The position numbers and the translations under genes were made by a program. A stretch of DNA of 64,000 bases from JAHFUA01 sp963733935 (lineage in GTDB: Bacteria > Acidobacteriota > Terriglobia > Terriglobales > Acidobacteriaceae). The DNA lies in contig CAVTEQ010000017.1 of the NCBI GenBank assembly GCA_963733935.1, forward strand, positions 62,001 through 126,000, read 5' to 3'. This document shows, one piece after another, positions 34,903-43,591 of the stretch (position 1 is the stretch's first letter; every line of letters begins with the position of its first letter). Below the pieces are notes generated by a model. The model was not told where the DNA came from. It ran no database searches and saw only the letters and a list, made by a program, of their open reading frames with translations.

Positions 34903-35460
34903 ATGCCCGACATCCGAAAAGAAACCGACAGCCTTGGAGTGGTTGAAGTCCCTGCGCCAACGCCCACCCCTCAAGCTCCAATCGGCTCCGGTGAGGGCGT
35001 TGTACCGATCACCCTGCGCGTCAACGGCAAAGACCGCCAGCTTCTCATCGATCCCCGCACAACGCTGCTGGATTGCATTCGCGAAAGCGTTTTGCTGACC
35101 GGAACAAAGAAAGGCTGCGATCACGGTCAATGCGGCGCCTGCACAGTACATGTTAACGGCCGGCGCGTCGTTTCATGCTTGAGCCTGGCTTTGATGCACG
35201 ACGGAGAAGAGATCACGACCATCGAAGGCCTGGGCACGCCTGAAGCAATGCACCCCATGCAGGCGGCTTTCCTCGCCTGTGACGGGTACCAGTGCGGCTA
35301 CTGCACTTCCGGCCAGATCATGTCGGCGGTTGCACTCCTCAAAGAACCTTGCGGCGACGACGATGCTTCCGTGAAGGAAATGATGAGCGGCAATGTCTGC
35401 CGTTGTGGCGCTTACGCCAACATCGTGGCCGCAATTCAACAAGTCCGTAAACACGCGTAG
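34903..35460 (+). CDS. paoA: Aldehyde oxidoreductase 2Fe-2S subunit (PaoA/YagT-type)
   Basis: A 185-aa iron-sulphur subunit of a molybdenum hydroxylase. Cys72, Cys77, Cys80 and Cys92 (GCDHGQCGACTVHV then VSCLS) bind the plant-type 2Fe-2S cluster. Cys131, Cys134, Cys166 and Cys168 (YQCGYCTSGQIMSA, NVCRCGAYANI) bind the second cluster near the molybdenum site. It carries electrons from the cofactor to FAD. Unlike E. coli PaoA, it shows no Tat signal: the N-terminus is acidic and Pro-rich (residues 1-30), so the enzyme is expected in the cytoplasm. GGAGG lies before the ATG at 34903. It is the first of three tightly spaced genes (21 and 20 bases apart). Confidence 0.93.
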   Translation: MPDIRKETDSLGVVEVPAPTPTPQAPIGSGEGVVPITLRVNGKDRQLLIDPRTTLLDCIRESVLLTGTKKGCDHGQCGACTVHVNGRRVVSCLSLALMHDGEEITTIEGLGTPEAMHPMQAAFLACDGYQCGYCTSGQIMSAVALLKEPCGDDDASVKEMMSGNVCRCGAYANIVAAIQQVRKHA

Positions 35461-35481
35461 CGGAAGCCAGGAGAGAATCCC

Positions 35482-36483
35482 ATGCATTCTTTCGAGTTCA
35501 CGCGACCAGCGAATGCCGCCGCGGCCATCACCGTGGCCGGACAGGCAAAAACGTCGCAGCAGGGCGCCGATGTGCGATTCCTAGCCGGCGGCACAACCTT
35601 GATCGACCTGATGAAGCTGGACGTAGAGACACCGGCGCGGCTGCTCGACATCAATCGCCTGCCATTCGACGAGATTGAAGAGATGCCGGATAGTGGGCTG
35701 AAGATTGGGGCGACTATCCGCAACTCAGACCTGGCGAATCACCCGAGAGTGCAGCGTGACTACTCAGTTCTCTCGCAAGCGATTCTGTCGGGCGCGTCCG
35801 CCCAGCTTCGCAACATGGCCACTACCGCCGGGAACCTGCTGCAGCGAACGCGCTGTGTCTACTTCCGCGATACTGCTATGCCATGCAACAAACGTGAGCC
35901 GGGAACCGGCTGCCCGGCCATCACCGGCAGCAACCGGACGCTTGCCATTCTCGGAACCAGTGACCATTGCATTGCGACCAACCCGTCCGACATGTGCGTG
36001 GCCATGGCAGCGCTGGAAGCAGTCATTCATGTGCAGGGACCGAAAGGCACGCGGGCGATTCCTATCGGCGATTTCCACCTTCTGCCAGGCAAAACTCCGC
36101 ATCATGAGACCGTACTTGAACCGGGCGACCTTATCACGCACGTCATGCTGCCCCCACCGAAGGCAGGGAGCCGGCAAGTTTATTTAAAGCTGCGCGATCG
36201 AGCCTCGTATGAATTCGCTCTCGCCTCGGCGGCGGTGGTAATGAATGTCGTGGGCGGAAATATCAGTTACATCCGGATCGCCTTGGGCGGGGTTGGAACG
36301 AAACCGTGGCGCTCACCCGATGCGGAAGCTGCGCTGGCTGGCAAGGCTGCGAGCGCAGCAAATTTCCGCCACGCTGCTGAAGGCGCCCTGCGCAACGCCA
36401 AGCCGCAGAGCGAGAACAAATTCAAGATCGAACTGGCGAAGCGCTGCCTGACGCACGCGCTCGAAACCGCGGCCAACGGCTGA
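35482..36483 (+). CDS. paoB: Aldehyde oxidoreductase FAD subunit (PaoB/YagS-type)
   Basis: A 333-aa FAD-binding subunit of the xanthine-dehydrogenase superfamily. FLAGGTTLIDLMKLDVETPA (residues about 33-52) and ATTAGNLLQRTRCVYFRDTA hold the FAD-contacting loops. CVYFRDTAMPCNKREPGTGC contains the extra cysteines that bind a 4Fe-4S cluster in E. coli PaoB, an uncommon feature of this branch. The C-terminal domain has LKLRDRASYEFALASAAVVM, standard in CoxM/XdhB-like proteins. It receives electrons from the 2Fe-2S subunit. The acceptor is unknown. GGAGA precedes the ATG at 35482. It overlaps nothing and is clearly in the same operon. Confidence 0.93.
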   Translation: MHSFEFTRPANAAAAITVAGQAKTSQQGADVRFLAGGTTLIDLMKLDVETPARLLDINRLPFDEIEEMPDSGLKIGATIRNSDLANHPRVQRDYSVLSQAILSGASAQLRNMATTAGNLLQRTRCVYFRDTAMPCNKREPGTGCPAITGSNRTLAILGTSDHCIATNPSDMCVAMAALEAVIHVQGPKGTRAIPIGDFHLLPGKTPHHETVLEPGDLITHVMLPPPKAGSRQVYLKLRDRASYEFALASAAVVMNVVGGNISYIRIALGGVGTKPWRSPDAEAALAGKAASAANFRHAAEGALRNAKPQSENKFKIELAKRCLTHALETAANG

Positions 36484-36503
36484 TCCTCCGAAGGAGAGTG
36501 ATT

Positions 36504-38762
36504 ATGGCGACACAGCAGCAAGCATCACCGACAGCTTTCCCCATCGGGCGCGACACGATTCGAGTTGACGGTCCCCGCAAAGTCACCGGACTCGCTCAGT
36601 ACACTTCGGACTTCCACTTTCCCGGGATGCTGTACGCCGTGCCCGTTGGGGCGACCATTGCCAATGGAAAGATCACGAAGCTCGATACTGCCCGCGCTGA
36701 GAAGATGCCGGGCGTGCGCGCCATCCTGCATCGGGGAAATATCGGCAAGATCTTTCGCTCAATCCCGGGCCCGGGATTTGCGGGCATTTGCGAAGAGCGG
36801 CGCCCGCCTTTCGAAGATGACATCGTTCGCTACTACGGCCAATACGTTGCGCTCGCTGTGGCTGAGACATTCGAAGCTGCGAAAGCGGCGGCCGATGCGG
36901 TTCGCGCTGCATACGCCATCGAGAAACCGAATGTTGAGTTGCACCTCGTAGCTGAAGACGAGCCGGATGAGGTAATGACAACCTTCGGACCACAGAAGCG
37001 TTTAGAGAGTGAGCGCGGCAATCCCGATGCGGCGTTCGCCGGCGCCGCGGTCAAGCTCGATCACACTTACGTCACGCCATTTGAGACGCACAACCCCCTG
37101 GAGCCGCATGCAACGACCGCTGTTTGGGAAGGTGGAACGCTAACGCTATATGAGTCCTCGCAAGGAGTGGTCAACCTGCGGAGTGTGCTCGCGCAGATGT
37201 TCGGCCTGCCTGTTGAGAATGTCCGCGTCATCACCAAGTTTGTGGGGTCGGGTTTTGGGAGCAAGCTCTGGCCGTGGACGCTGTGTCCGCTGGCTGCGGC
37301 CGCGGCTCGGCAGCTCGGCAGGCCAGTGAGACTGGTCCTGGCTCGCAAAATGATGTTCCATGCTGTCGGTCATCGCGCGCGCACCCAGCAGCGCGTGCGC
37401 CTTGGCGCCACGCGAGAGGGAAAACTGGTCTCGCTGCAGCACGACTACATCTACACGCGGTCGATGCTCGAAGCCCATCACGAGGACTGTGGCGAAGCGA
37501 CTGCGTTCCAATACAGCGTGCCCAATCTGCGCGTGACCTTTGGCCGCGCCCGGCGCAACGTTGGCGGCGCAGCCGATATGCGCGGTCCCGGCCGAGTGCC
37601 TGGGCTGTATGCGACTGAATCCGCGATGAACGAACTTGCCCATGAACTCGGGATGGATCCCGTGAAACTTCGCATCATCAACGAACCTAAGATCGATGAG
37701 AGCAAGGGGATTCCGTTCTCTTCGCGGCATCTGCTTGAATGCTTCCAACTCGGCTCCGAAAAGTTCGATTGGTTGAAGCGCACGCGGGGGGTAGGTTCGA
37801 TGAAGCGTGACGGCCTGATCCTTGGTTGGGGAATGGCTGGGTGCTCGTGGATCGCGGCCCGCTTCAACGCCGGAGCCTACGTCCAACTGCGCGACGACGG
37901 CACCTGCCGCGTGGCCTGCGCCACGCAGGACATCGGCACCGGCACCTATACGAATCTGGCACAACTCGCCTCGGCAAGAACAGGGGTTCCACTCGATAAG
38001 GTGGAAGTCGAACTTGGAGATACATTGCTTCCGGAAGGGCCAATCTCAGGCGGCTCCTGTGCTACCGCATCGGTGGTTAATGCGGTGCTTGACGCGGCCG
38101 ACCAGGCGATCGGGGCGCTCAAAACCATCGCCGTCTCCACGCCGGGATCTCCCTTCGTGAATCGCAATCCGGACGATCTGGGGTTCGAAGAGGGCAAGCT
38201 GTTCGTCACAAAGGACAAGGGTGCGAACGCTGTGCCATTTTCTGACCTGCTTCGCCGCGCCAACCTGCGCCTGGTCACCGGCAATGGCCAGTCTGCCGCG
38301 ACCTTCGGGGACCCGAAACCGAAGTTCTCCACTCAATCCTTCGGGTGCCACTTCGCCGAGGTCACCTGGCAACCGGAGATTGCGCGCTTGCGCGTCAGCC
38401 GCGTAGTCACCGTCATCGACGCTGGCAAGATCATCAACACGCTGGCTGGCCGCAACCAGATCCAGGGCGCGGTGGTGATGGGCGTAGGCATGGCGCTGTT
38501 GGAGCAAACCGAATACGATCCCCAGAACGGCGCACCGATCAACAGCAGTCTGGCGGACTACCTCGTCGCGGTGAACGCCGATGCGCCAGCAATCGAAGTA
38601 CACTTCCTAGACTATCCCGACAACGAGCTCAACCAGGTCGGAGCGCGCGGCATCGGCGAGATCGGGCTGGCCGGAATCGCCGCCGCCATCACTGATGCGG
38701 TATACCACGCAACCGGTGTACGCGTTCGGGAATTGCCAGTGAAAATCGAAGATCTGCTCTGA
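36504..38762 (+). CDS. paoC: Aldehyde oxidoreductase molybdenum-cofactor subunit (PaoC/YagR-type)
   Basis: A 752-aa catalytic subunit of the molybdenum hydroxylase family. RDTIRVDGPRKVTGLAQYTS begins the family core. FVGSGFGSKLWPW (near 250) contacts the molybdopterin, MRGPGRVPGLYATESAMNEL is the substrate-channel segment, and QVGARGIGEIGLAGIAAAIT near the C-terminus has the catalytic Glu (GxGE) that activates the Mo-bound water. It oxidises aldehydes to acids; aromatic aldehydes are preferred in E. coli, but the substrate here is unknown. The ATG at 36504 lies seven bases after AAGGAG. The chaperone PaoD/XdhC, which inserts the sulphurated cofactor, is not in the window and must be encoded elsewhere. 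Confidence 0.93.
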   Translation: MATQQQASPTAFPIGRDTIRVDGPRKVTGLAQYTSDFHFPGMLYAVPVGATIANGKITKLDTARAEKMPGVRAILHRGNIGKIFRSIPGPGFAGICEERRPPFEDDIVRYYGQYVALAVAETFEAAKAAADAVRAAYAIEKPNVELHLVAEDEPDEVMTTFGPQKRLESERGNPDAAFAGAAVKLDHTYVTPFETHNPLEPHATTAVWEGGTLTLYESSQGVVNLRSVLAQMFGLPVENVRVITKFVGSGFGSKLWPWTLCPLAAAAARQLGRPVRLVLARKMMFHAVGHRARTQQRVRLGATREGKLVSLQHDYIYTRSMLEAHHEDCGEATAFQYSVPNLRVTFGRARRNVGGAADMRGPGRVPGLYATESAMNELAHELGMDPVKLRIINEPKIDESKGIPFSSRHLLECFQLGSEKFDWLKRTRGVGSMKRDGLILGWGMAGCSWIAARFNAGAYVQLRDDGTCRVACATQDIGTGTYTNLAQLASARTGVPLDKVEVELGDTLLPEGPISGGSCATASVVNAVLDAADQAIGALKTIAVSTPGSPFVNRNPDDLGFEEGKLFVTKDKGANAVPFSDLLRRANLRLVTGNGQSAATFGDPKPKFSTQSFGCHFAEVTWQPEIARLRVSRVVTVIDAGKIINTLAGRNQIQGAVVMGVGMALLEQTEYDPQNGAPINSSLADYLVAVNADAPAIEVHFLDYPDNELNQVGARGIGEIGLAGIAAAITDAVYHATGVRVRELPVKIEDLL

Positions 38763-39375
38763 AGACGGTCGGCCACCCATCCGTCACAAGTGTCACAGGA
38801 GCGGTTGGCCCGACAGAAGGCATGCTGATCGTACTGACTGCAGGCAGTTATCGAAGTCAGGGGAACGGTCTTAAAGACCGGCGTGTTTGGATGCGACGGT
38901 TGCTGGAGATTGCCGTACGATATTGCCAGCCCGGCATACGCAATGGGGAAATTGGGATCGTATACGCCGCGACAGTTGGACGCATGGCGAGCGACTTGTT
39001 TCCGACGGCTTTCGGCTCTCCCCTCAGGAGTATCAGCCGATGAACCAGGAGAACAATTGCCATTGGCGCGACGAAAAAAGGTTTGTTGCGAACAACGGAT
39101 CACATGGAGAAGATTGAGGCGATGCGCAAGTGACCGGTTCCGCGGTCACAATTGATAACCTCAACTGGCATTGAAAGCAGGTCGCCCTGCTCGTACCGGC
39201 GGTTCCCCACCCGGGGATCGCCGGTTTTGTATTTGCCGAGGGCCCCACCTCCTCCCGCCGACGAACCGCGGGCTGGGGACCATCTTGTTGCCGGTGCGCT
39301 TTGGCTGCCCGCCGGAGATCACTTTACTGACACTCCGGTCCGAACTTGCATGATTCCTCACACATCCAGATTCGG
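38763..39375. other. Gene-free region after the aldehyde oxidoreductase operon
   Basis: About 610 bases with no convincing frame on either strand and no clear terminator hairpin with a T-run. Its right half is GC-rich and leads into the HNH fragment. Probably degraded DNA. Confidence 0.45.
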
Positions 39376-39534
39376 TCACTCTTCCTTGCAATCGTGAATC
39401 GCTCGGTGGCATGCGTGGCACAAAGTGATGAGGTTGTCCTCCGCGTCGTCTCCACGCCGGCTCCTGAACTGACGGTGGTGGACCTCCAGATTCGTCCTTG
39501 CTCCGCATTCCTGACATCGCCACTTCTCCTTTAA
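39376..39534 (-). pseudogene. HNH endonuclease C-terminal fragment cut by the RARWAK segment
   Basis: Reads WRCQECGARTNLEVHHRQFR then GDDAEDNLITLCHACHRAIH before its stop at 39376. This is the CxxC/HH/N/H core of a small HNH nuclease, with all catalytic residues present. The sequence before WRCQ, which should be ERDG and a helix, is missing: the DNA is replaced by the 3' end of the RARWAK gene. The homologous intact layout is at 23637-23875. So the duplicated RARWAK segment was joined into an HNH gene. Confidence 0.65.
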
Positions 39535-39857
39535 GCCGCCTTGTTCTGCCGCCGGGCTGCCTTGACTTTGGCCCACCGGGCACGTTGCGCTGCCGCGATC
39601 CTGTTTCGCGCGGCTTGGCTCATCTTGCGTGCTGGCTTGGCGGCTTGGGCTGGCTTCGCCTTCGCCCATCGAGCACGCTGGGCGGCTGCCATCCTTGCCC
39701 GCGTGGTGGCAGGGAACGTGCGGCGTTTATGCATGGCACCTGGCGGACGACCTGGTCTCCGGCGTCCCGCTGAATTCAGACCTTCGATTGCCGCTATCGC
39801 ACGGTCGATCTGGTCACGTTCAGCTGTTAGTTCTGCAACGACTTGATGGAAGTTCAC
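39531..39857 (-). CDS. RARWAK-motif basic protein with coiled-coil start, copy 2
   Basis: A 108-aa near-duplicate of the protein at 30542-30865. FHQVVAELTAERDQIDRAIA (start helix), GRRRPGRPPGAMHKRR (AT-hook-like patch), ATTRARMAAAQRARWAKAK and MSQAARNRIAAAQRARWAKV (paired motifs) are all kept. The last ten residues differ (KAARRQNKAA against KAQQRAGNR), exactly where the duplicated DNA ends. The GTG start at 39857 and its ribosome site are conserved. Most differences from copy 1 leave the motifs intact, so both copies may be expressed. Function unknown; nucleic-acid binding is likely from charge and layout. Confidence 0.7.
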   Translation of the reverse strand: MNFHQVVAELTAERDQIDRAIAAIEGLNSAGRRRPGRPPGAMHKRRTFPATTRARMAAAQRARWAKAKPAQAAKPARKMSQAARNRIAAAQRARWAKVKAARRQNKAA

Positions 39858-40014
39858 GGTGGCTCCTGAATGTGGTTTTATTGCGGATTGAGTGTAACAG
39901 ATGGTTTTAGAGCATCCGGTCGGCTGGCCTTGGGATTCTGTCGATAAACTTGATTTGGGCAGTACAATTCACCGGCGAGAGATCAAAGGAGAATCGTATG
40001 CCCCAAAAATTATT
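39568..40014. repeat. Dispersed duplicated segment, copy 2
   Basis: Partner of 30577-31014. It ends just after the dodecin start (ATGCCCCAAAA at 39998), so this copy has the dodecin promoter, ribosome site and a few codons but no dodecin. Beyond 40014 the sequence is unrelated. Confidence 0.85.
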
Positions 40015-40126
40015 GAAAGCCGGTTTTCTTTCAGAGGTCGTTTGCGCCATTGGCGTCCACCGCACGCAGCGAGGGCGCCTGCGCTGTCCTGCTATGGCTT
40101 GGCCGAATGGCCTCAATCCCGCCGTG

Positions 40127-40188
40127 CAAGTCCCGCCGCGGGTGATCTGGTGGTCTACAAGTCCCGCCGCGGGTGGTCTGGTGGTCTA
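40127..40188. repeat. Tandem duplication of 31 bp
   Basis: CAAGTCCCGCCGCGGGTGAT... at 40127-40157 is repeated at 40158-40188 with one mismatch. It contains the palindrome CCCGCCGCGGG. It sits in gene-free DNA between two decayed segments. Confidence 0.8.
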
Positions 40189-40323
40189 AATGACCGTGCC
40201 GCCAGTCCCAGTATTCCTTCTGCTCCTCGGCCCTGCGCTGACCAAACTCGCAATGCCCTCGGTGAGCTTCCGCTTCCCAGCGGCGGAATAGCATCTTTGT
40301 CAGGACTCCAGCGATGATAAACG

Positions 40324-40729
40324 CTAGGCGCAAACGGAGGACTGTTCGCCGGCCATGGTGCCCTGGATCGTGCCATCCGAATGCCGGAGGCTCTGCCGGA
40401 TATTTTCCACAATCCCCTTGTGGTTCCACTTGGGAGTCACGGTATACGCACCGCGAGCGCATAAACTGCGCCTCAAACGGGTGACGAGCAGCCGACTGCA
40501 TCACAATGCAGGGGATTCGTCTGTGCTCGACCTGGAGCTGCTTCAAAAGCTCTCCAGTTTTCACTCCCGGAGGATGTTCCCCCACCAGCACCGCGTCAAA
40601 ACGTGTGGACCCGAGCAGGGCAGTCGCCTCCGATGCGTTCCACGTCGTCATCGTGTTGAACCCTTCGCCCTCCAATGCATGCTCGAGCGCGACCAGAAAC
40701 TCGAGTCGTACAGCGAAAAAGCAGATCAT
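40324..40729 (-). pseudogene. Receiver-like domain protein, copy 1 (frameshifted)
   Basis: The ATG at 40729 begins ICFFAVRLEFLVALEHALEG, then WNASEATALLGSTRFDAVLV, GEHPP, LLKQLQVEHRRIPCIVMQSA and ARHPFEAQF. The pattern (helix, strand, FDAVLV, IPCIVM strand) is a CheY-like receiver fold, but the phosphoacceptor Asp position after FDAVLV is Gly-Glu, so it could not be phosphorylated in the normal way. A missing base near 40449 shifts the frame; the proper end (PKWNHKGIVE, IRQSLRHSDGTI, MAGEQSSVCA) follows to a TAG at 40324. Truncated relatives lie at 50351 and 58822. Confidence 0.65.
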
Positions 40730-40963
40730 GATGCTTTTGGCAACTTGGTCTGGCCCAGCGGATCGAAATTGAGGTAGATGCCCTCTCGATCGGACAGTCT
40801 AGCCTTGACCTGCCGAGTCAGGTCATCGGCGAGCACCTCATCGGCTTAAAGCCCGTGGGTTTGACCCGGAGTTGATTCTCCTTGCAGCAGACACTTGGCT
40901 GATTGTCGCAGCTCTGATTTTGCGCTATTCTCTGCTCAAAACCGAGCCTCGGAGGTGAGGACC

Positions 40964-41629
40964 GTGGCCGCTCCGTCGCAGACTGCTGTGCGTACTTGTC
41001 CGCTGCAACCCAAACATATATTCTTCATTATCTTCGGCATCCTCGCGCTTGTGGCGCTTTATACGCGCGACCTAGCGCTGCTGGACTCCGCTTCACCACT
41101 GAGACAGCGCTACGCCCCCATTTACGGGCTTATGCTCGCGCATGGAGTATTTGGCGCTCTGGCGCTTACACTCGGAGTCTTTCAGTTCTCCAATCGCCTG
41201 CGTAGCCGATACCTCACACTCCATCGCACGCTCGGCCGCATCTACATCGGCGCGGTGTTCATTGCCGCGCCCGTTGCCATTCCGGTGTCAATAATCCTCG
41301 GCCCGCCAACCCTGGTGATGGCCACCGTCGTTCAGGCCAGTGGCTGGATGTTATGCACAGCGGTGGCGCTTTACGCCGTGCGGCGCCACGATATCCAGAT
41401 GCACCGCCAGTGGATGATACGCAGCTATCCGTTCGCCGTGGTTTTCGTCTTCGTGCGCGCTGTGCTGGCTATTCCCGCCGTCGCGCGCCTCGGCGAGATC
41501 GGCCTCGTGTCAACAGTGTGGACCTGCATCGCGCTCGCCGGTTTCGTGCCATCAGTGATCATCGCCTGGCAGACAACGTTTCAACACAAACACAACAAGC
41601 GTGCTGGAGCGGCGCGAGCGGCAGCCTAA
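40964..41629 (+). CDS. DUF2306 membrane protein
   Basis: A 221-aa integral membrane protein with about seven helices. HIFFIIFGILALVALYTRDL, YGLMLAHGVFGALALTLGVF, LHRTLGRIYIGAVFIAAPVA, and HDIQMHRQWMIRSYPFAVVF are typical of DUF2306; the paired His in LHRTLGRIY and MHRQWMIRS suggest a b-type haem or quinone-type membrane redox site, by analogy with cytochrome b561-like families. The GTG at 40964 lies eight bases after GGAGG and is preferred to a TTG at 40895. Function is unproven in all members. It is isolated, with about 250 non-coding bases after it. Confidence 0.8.
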   Translation: MAAPSQTAVRTCPLQPKHIFFIIFGILALVALYTRDLALLDSASPLRQRYAPIYGLMLAHGVFGALALTLGVFQFSNRLRSRYLTLHRTLGRIYIGAVFIAAPVAIPVSIILGPPTLVMATVVQASGWMLCTAVALYAVRRHDIQMHRQWMIRSYPFAVVFVFVRAVLAIPAVARLGEIGLVSTVWTCIALAGFVPSVIIAWQTTFQHKHNKRAGAARAAA

Positions 41630-41890
41630 TTTGTTGTCGTTGAGTTCAGCTTTTGTACACCACGTGCTCCTCTGGACTTAGCATTCAAACAAACCGCCAA
41701 CGGATCCCGGCGCTTCAATTCCCGACAATCTTGTTTGTCCGCCACCAAATCATGAGGAGATTCGACGAAGTTAAGTTCTTGAGCAGCGGCTGGTACTTCC
41801 TGTGATGGAATCGGCGCCTGACGTGTCCGCTAGGTCGCAAATAGGCGAAGAGTGGGTATAAATTGATACGGAAGTCTCAGGAGGATGGCC

Positions 41891-43555
41891 ATGAGGTTCA
41901 AGCCCACGTTTCCTGGTTCACGCATACTGGCGCTGATGGTCGCCTGGCTGCTGATCTCCAGCGCCGCGTTGGCCCAGCATGAGCACGCTGCCGGCTCGAA
42001 ATCAGTGTGCGCCGACTCCGGGTTCGGCAACGCGCACCACCCGGTCAAAACCAGCAGCCCGGAAGCACAGCGGATGTTCGATCAGGGACTCGCGCTGGAC
42101 TACGGCTTCAACCACAATGAGGCGGAGAAGTGCTTCCAGCGCGCCGCCCAGACTGATCCTCACATGGCGATGGCGTACTGGGGGATCGCGCTGGTGGTCG
42201 GACCCAACTACAACCTGCCGGTGGATGCGGAGCGGGAAAAGCAGGCGTATGAGGCGATCCAGAAGGCGCGCCAACTGGCCGCCAACGGCCCGGCGGTGGA
42301 GCGCGATTACATCGAGGCGCTGGCCACGCGCTACACCAACCAGCCGACCGAGGATTATCACCGGCTCGACGTCGCCTATAACGCGGCCATGCGCGAGCTG
42401 GCGAAAAAGTATCCCGACGACCTCGATGCTGCCACGCTGTTCGCCGAAAGCGGCATGAACCTGCGCCCGTGGAAGCTGTGGAAGCACGATGGCACGACCG
42501 AAGCGGGCACGGAAGAGATTGTCGCCACGCTGGAGTCGGTGCTGCGCCGCGATCCGGACCATATTGGCGCCAATCACTTTTACATTCACGCCGTCGAGGC
42601 CTCAAACGATCCGGACCGTGCGTTGCCCTCTGCCCAGCGGCTGGCCGCGCTGGCGCCGCGGTCCGGCCACCTGGTTCACATGCCGGCTCACATCTATATC
42701 CGCACCGGGATGCACGAAGCGTCGGCCAAAACCAATGTCGCCGCCGCTGCCGCCGACGAAGCCTACATCGCGGAAACTCAGCCCCAGGGCGTCTACCCGA
42801 TGATGTATTACACCCATAACCTGCACTTTATCGCCTTCGAAAACGCGATGATGGGCCGCTACGCGGATTCGCTCGCCGCGGCCCAGCGGGTGCAGGCGCA
42901 CGTGGGGCCACACGCCAAGGAAATGCAGATGCTGGATGGGTTCAATCCCCTGCCGGTGGAAGTGATGGTACGCTTCCGCCGCTGGGACGACATTATGGCG
43001 CTGGCGCAGCCCGATCCCGCGTTGCCCATGAGCAATGGAATGTGGCACTACGCGCGCGGCCTCGCGTTGGCCAGCGGCGGGAAGATTGCGGAAGCGAAGG
43101 CGGAAGTGGCCGCCATCGAGAAGCTTGCGCCCGAGATGAGCAAGATCCCCACCAACCCGCAAGGCCCGCGTAATGCCGGAATTATTCCCCAGCTGGCGGC
43201 GCACGTGGTGGAAAGCCGCATTGCGTGGTCGCAAGGCAAGAAGGACGCCGCCATCCAGCACCTGCGCGAAGCCGTTACTTTGCAGGACGACATGGACTAC
43301 ACCGAACCGCCGGACTGGTTCTATCCCACGCGTGAGTCGCTCGGCGGGGAGCTGTTGCAGGCGGGACGCGCGGCGGAAGCGGAACAAGTCTTCCGGGACG
43401 ATCTGCAGCGCAACCCGCGCAATCCGCGTTCGCTGTTCGGCCTGATGCGGGCGCTGAAGGCGCAAGGGCGCGAGCACGATGCGGAGTGGGTGGGGCAGCA
43501 ATTCGAAGCGGCGTGGAAGAATGCGGATACGAAGCTGAGGGTGGAGGATTTGTGA
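41891..43555 (+). CDS. Secreted TPR-repeat protein
   Basis: A 554-aa exported protein. The signal peptide is FPGSRILALMVAWLLISSAA then LAQ (cleavage after ALA). PEAQRMFDQGLALDYGFNHN followed by EAEKCFQRAAQTDPHMAMAY is the first TPR pair, and several further helical repeats follow (for example RTGMHEASAKTNVAAAAADE and GRAAEAEQVFRDDLQRNPRN, PRSLFGLMRAL). HFYIHAVEASNDPDRALP and LVHMPAHIYIRTGMHEA are conserved in this family of large periplasmic TPR proteins common in Acidobacteria and Bacteroidetes. The ATG at 41891 lies six bases after GGAGG. An earlier ATG (41885) overlaps that site. The partner or cargo is unknown; TPR proteins act as protein-binding scaffolds. Confidence 0.85.
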   Translation: MRFKPTFPGSRILALMVAWLLISSAALAQHEHAAGSKSVCADSGFGNAHHPVKTSSPEAQRMFDQGLALDYGFNHNEAEKCFQRAAQTDPHMAMAYWGIALVVGPNYNLPVDAEREKQAYEAIQKARQLAANGPAVERDYIEALATRYTNQPTEDYHRLDVAYNAAMRELAKKYPDDLDAATLFAESGMNLRPWKLWKHDGTTEAGTEEIVATLESVLRRDPDHIGANHFYIHAVEASNDPDRALPSAQRLAALAPRSGHLVHMPAHIYIRTGMHEASAKTNVAAAAADEAYIAETQPQGVYPMMYYTHNLHFIAFENAMMGRYADSLAAAQRVQAHVGPHAKEMQMLDGFNPLPVEVMVRFRRWDDIMALAQPDPALPMSNGMWHYARGLALASGGKIAEAKAEVAAIEKLAPEMSKIPTNPQGPRNAGIIPQLAAHVVESRIAWSQGKKDAAIQHLREAVTLQDDMDYTEPPDWFYPTRESLGGELLQAGRAAEAEQVFRDDLQRNPRNPRSLFGLMRALKAQGREHDAEWVGQQFEAAWKNADTKLRVEDL

Positions 43556-43591
43556 GAGCTAGTCTCCTGTCCCAATGGTTCGTGTCATAAG

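Noticed and set aside
37146..37964. Minus-strand frame of 272 codons inside the molybdenum subunit gene
   Set aside because: Shadow of a strongly coding GC-rich gene; no ribosome site or domain.
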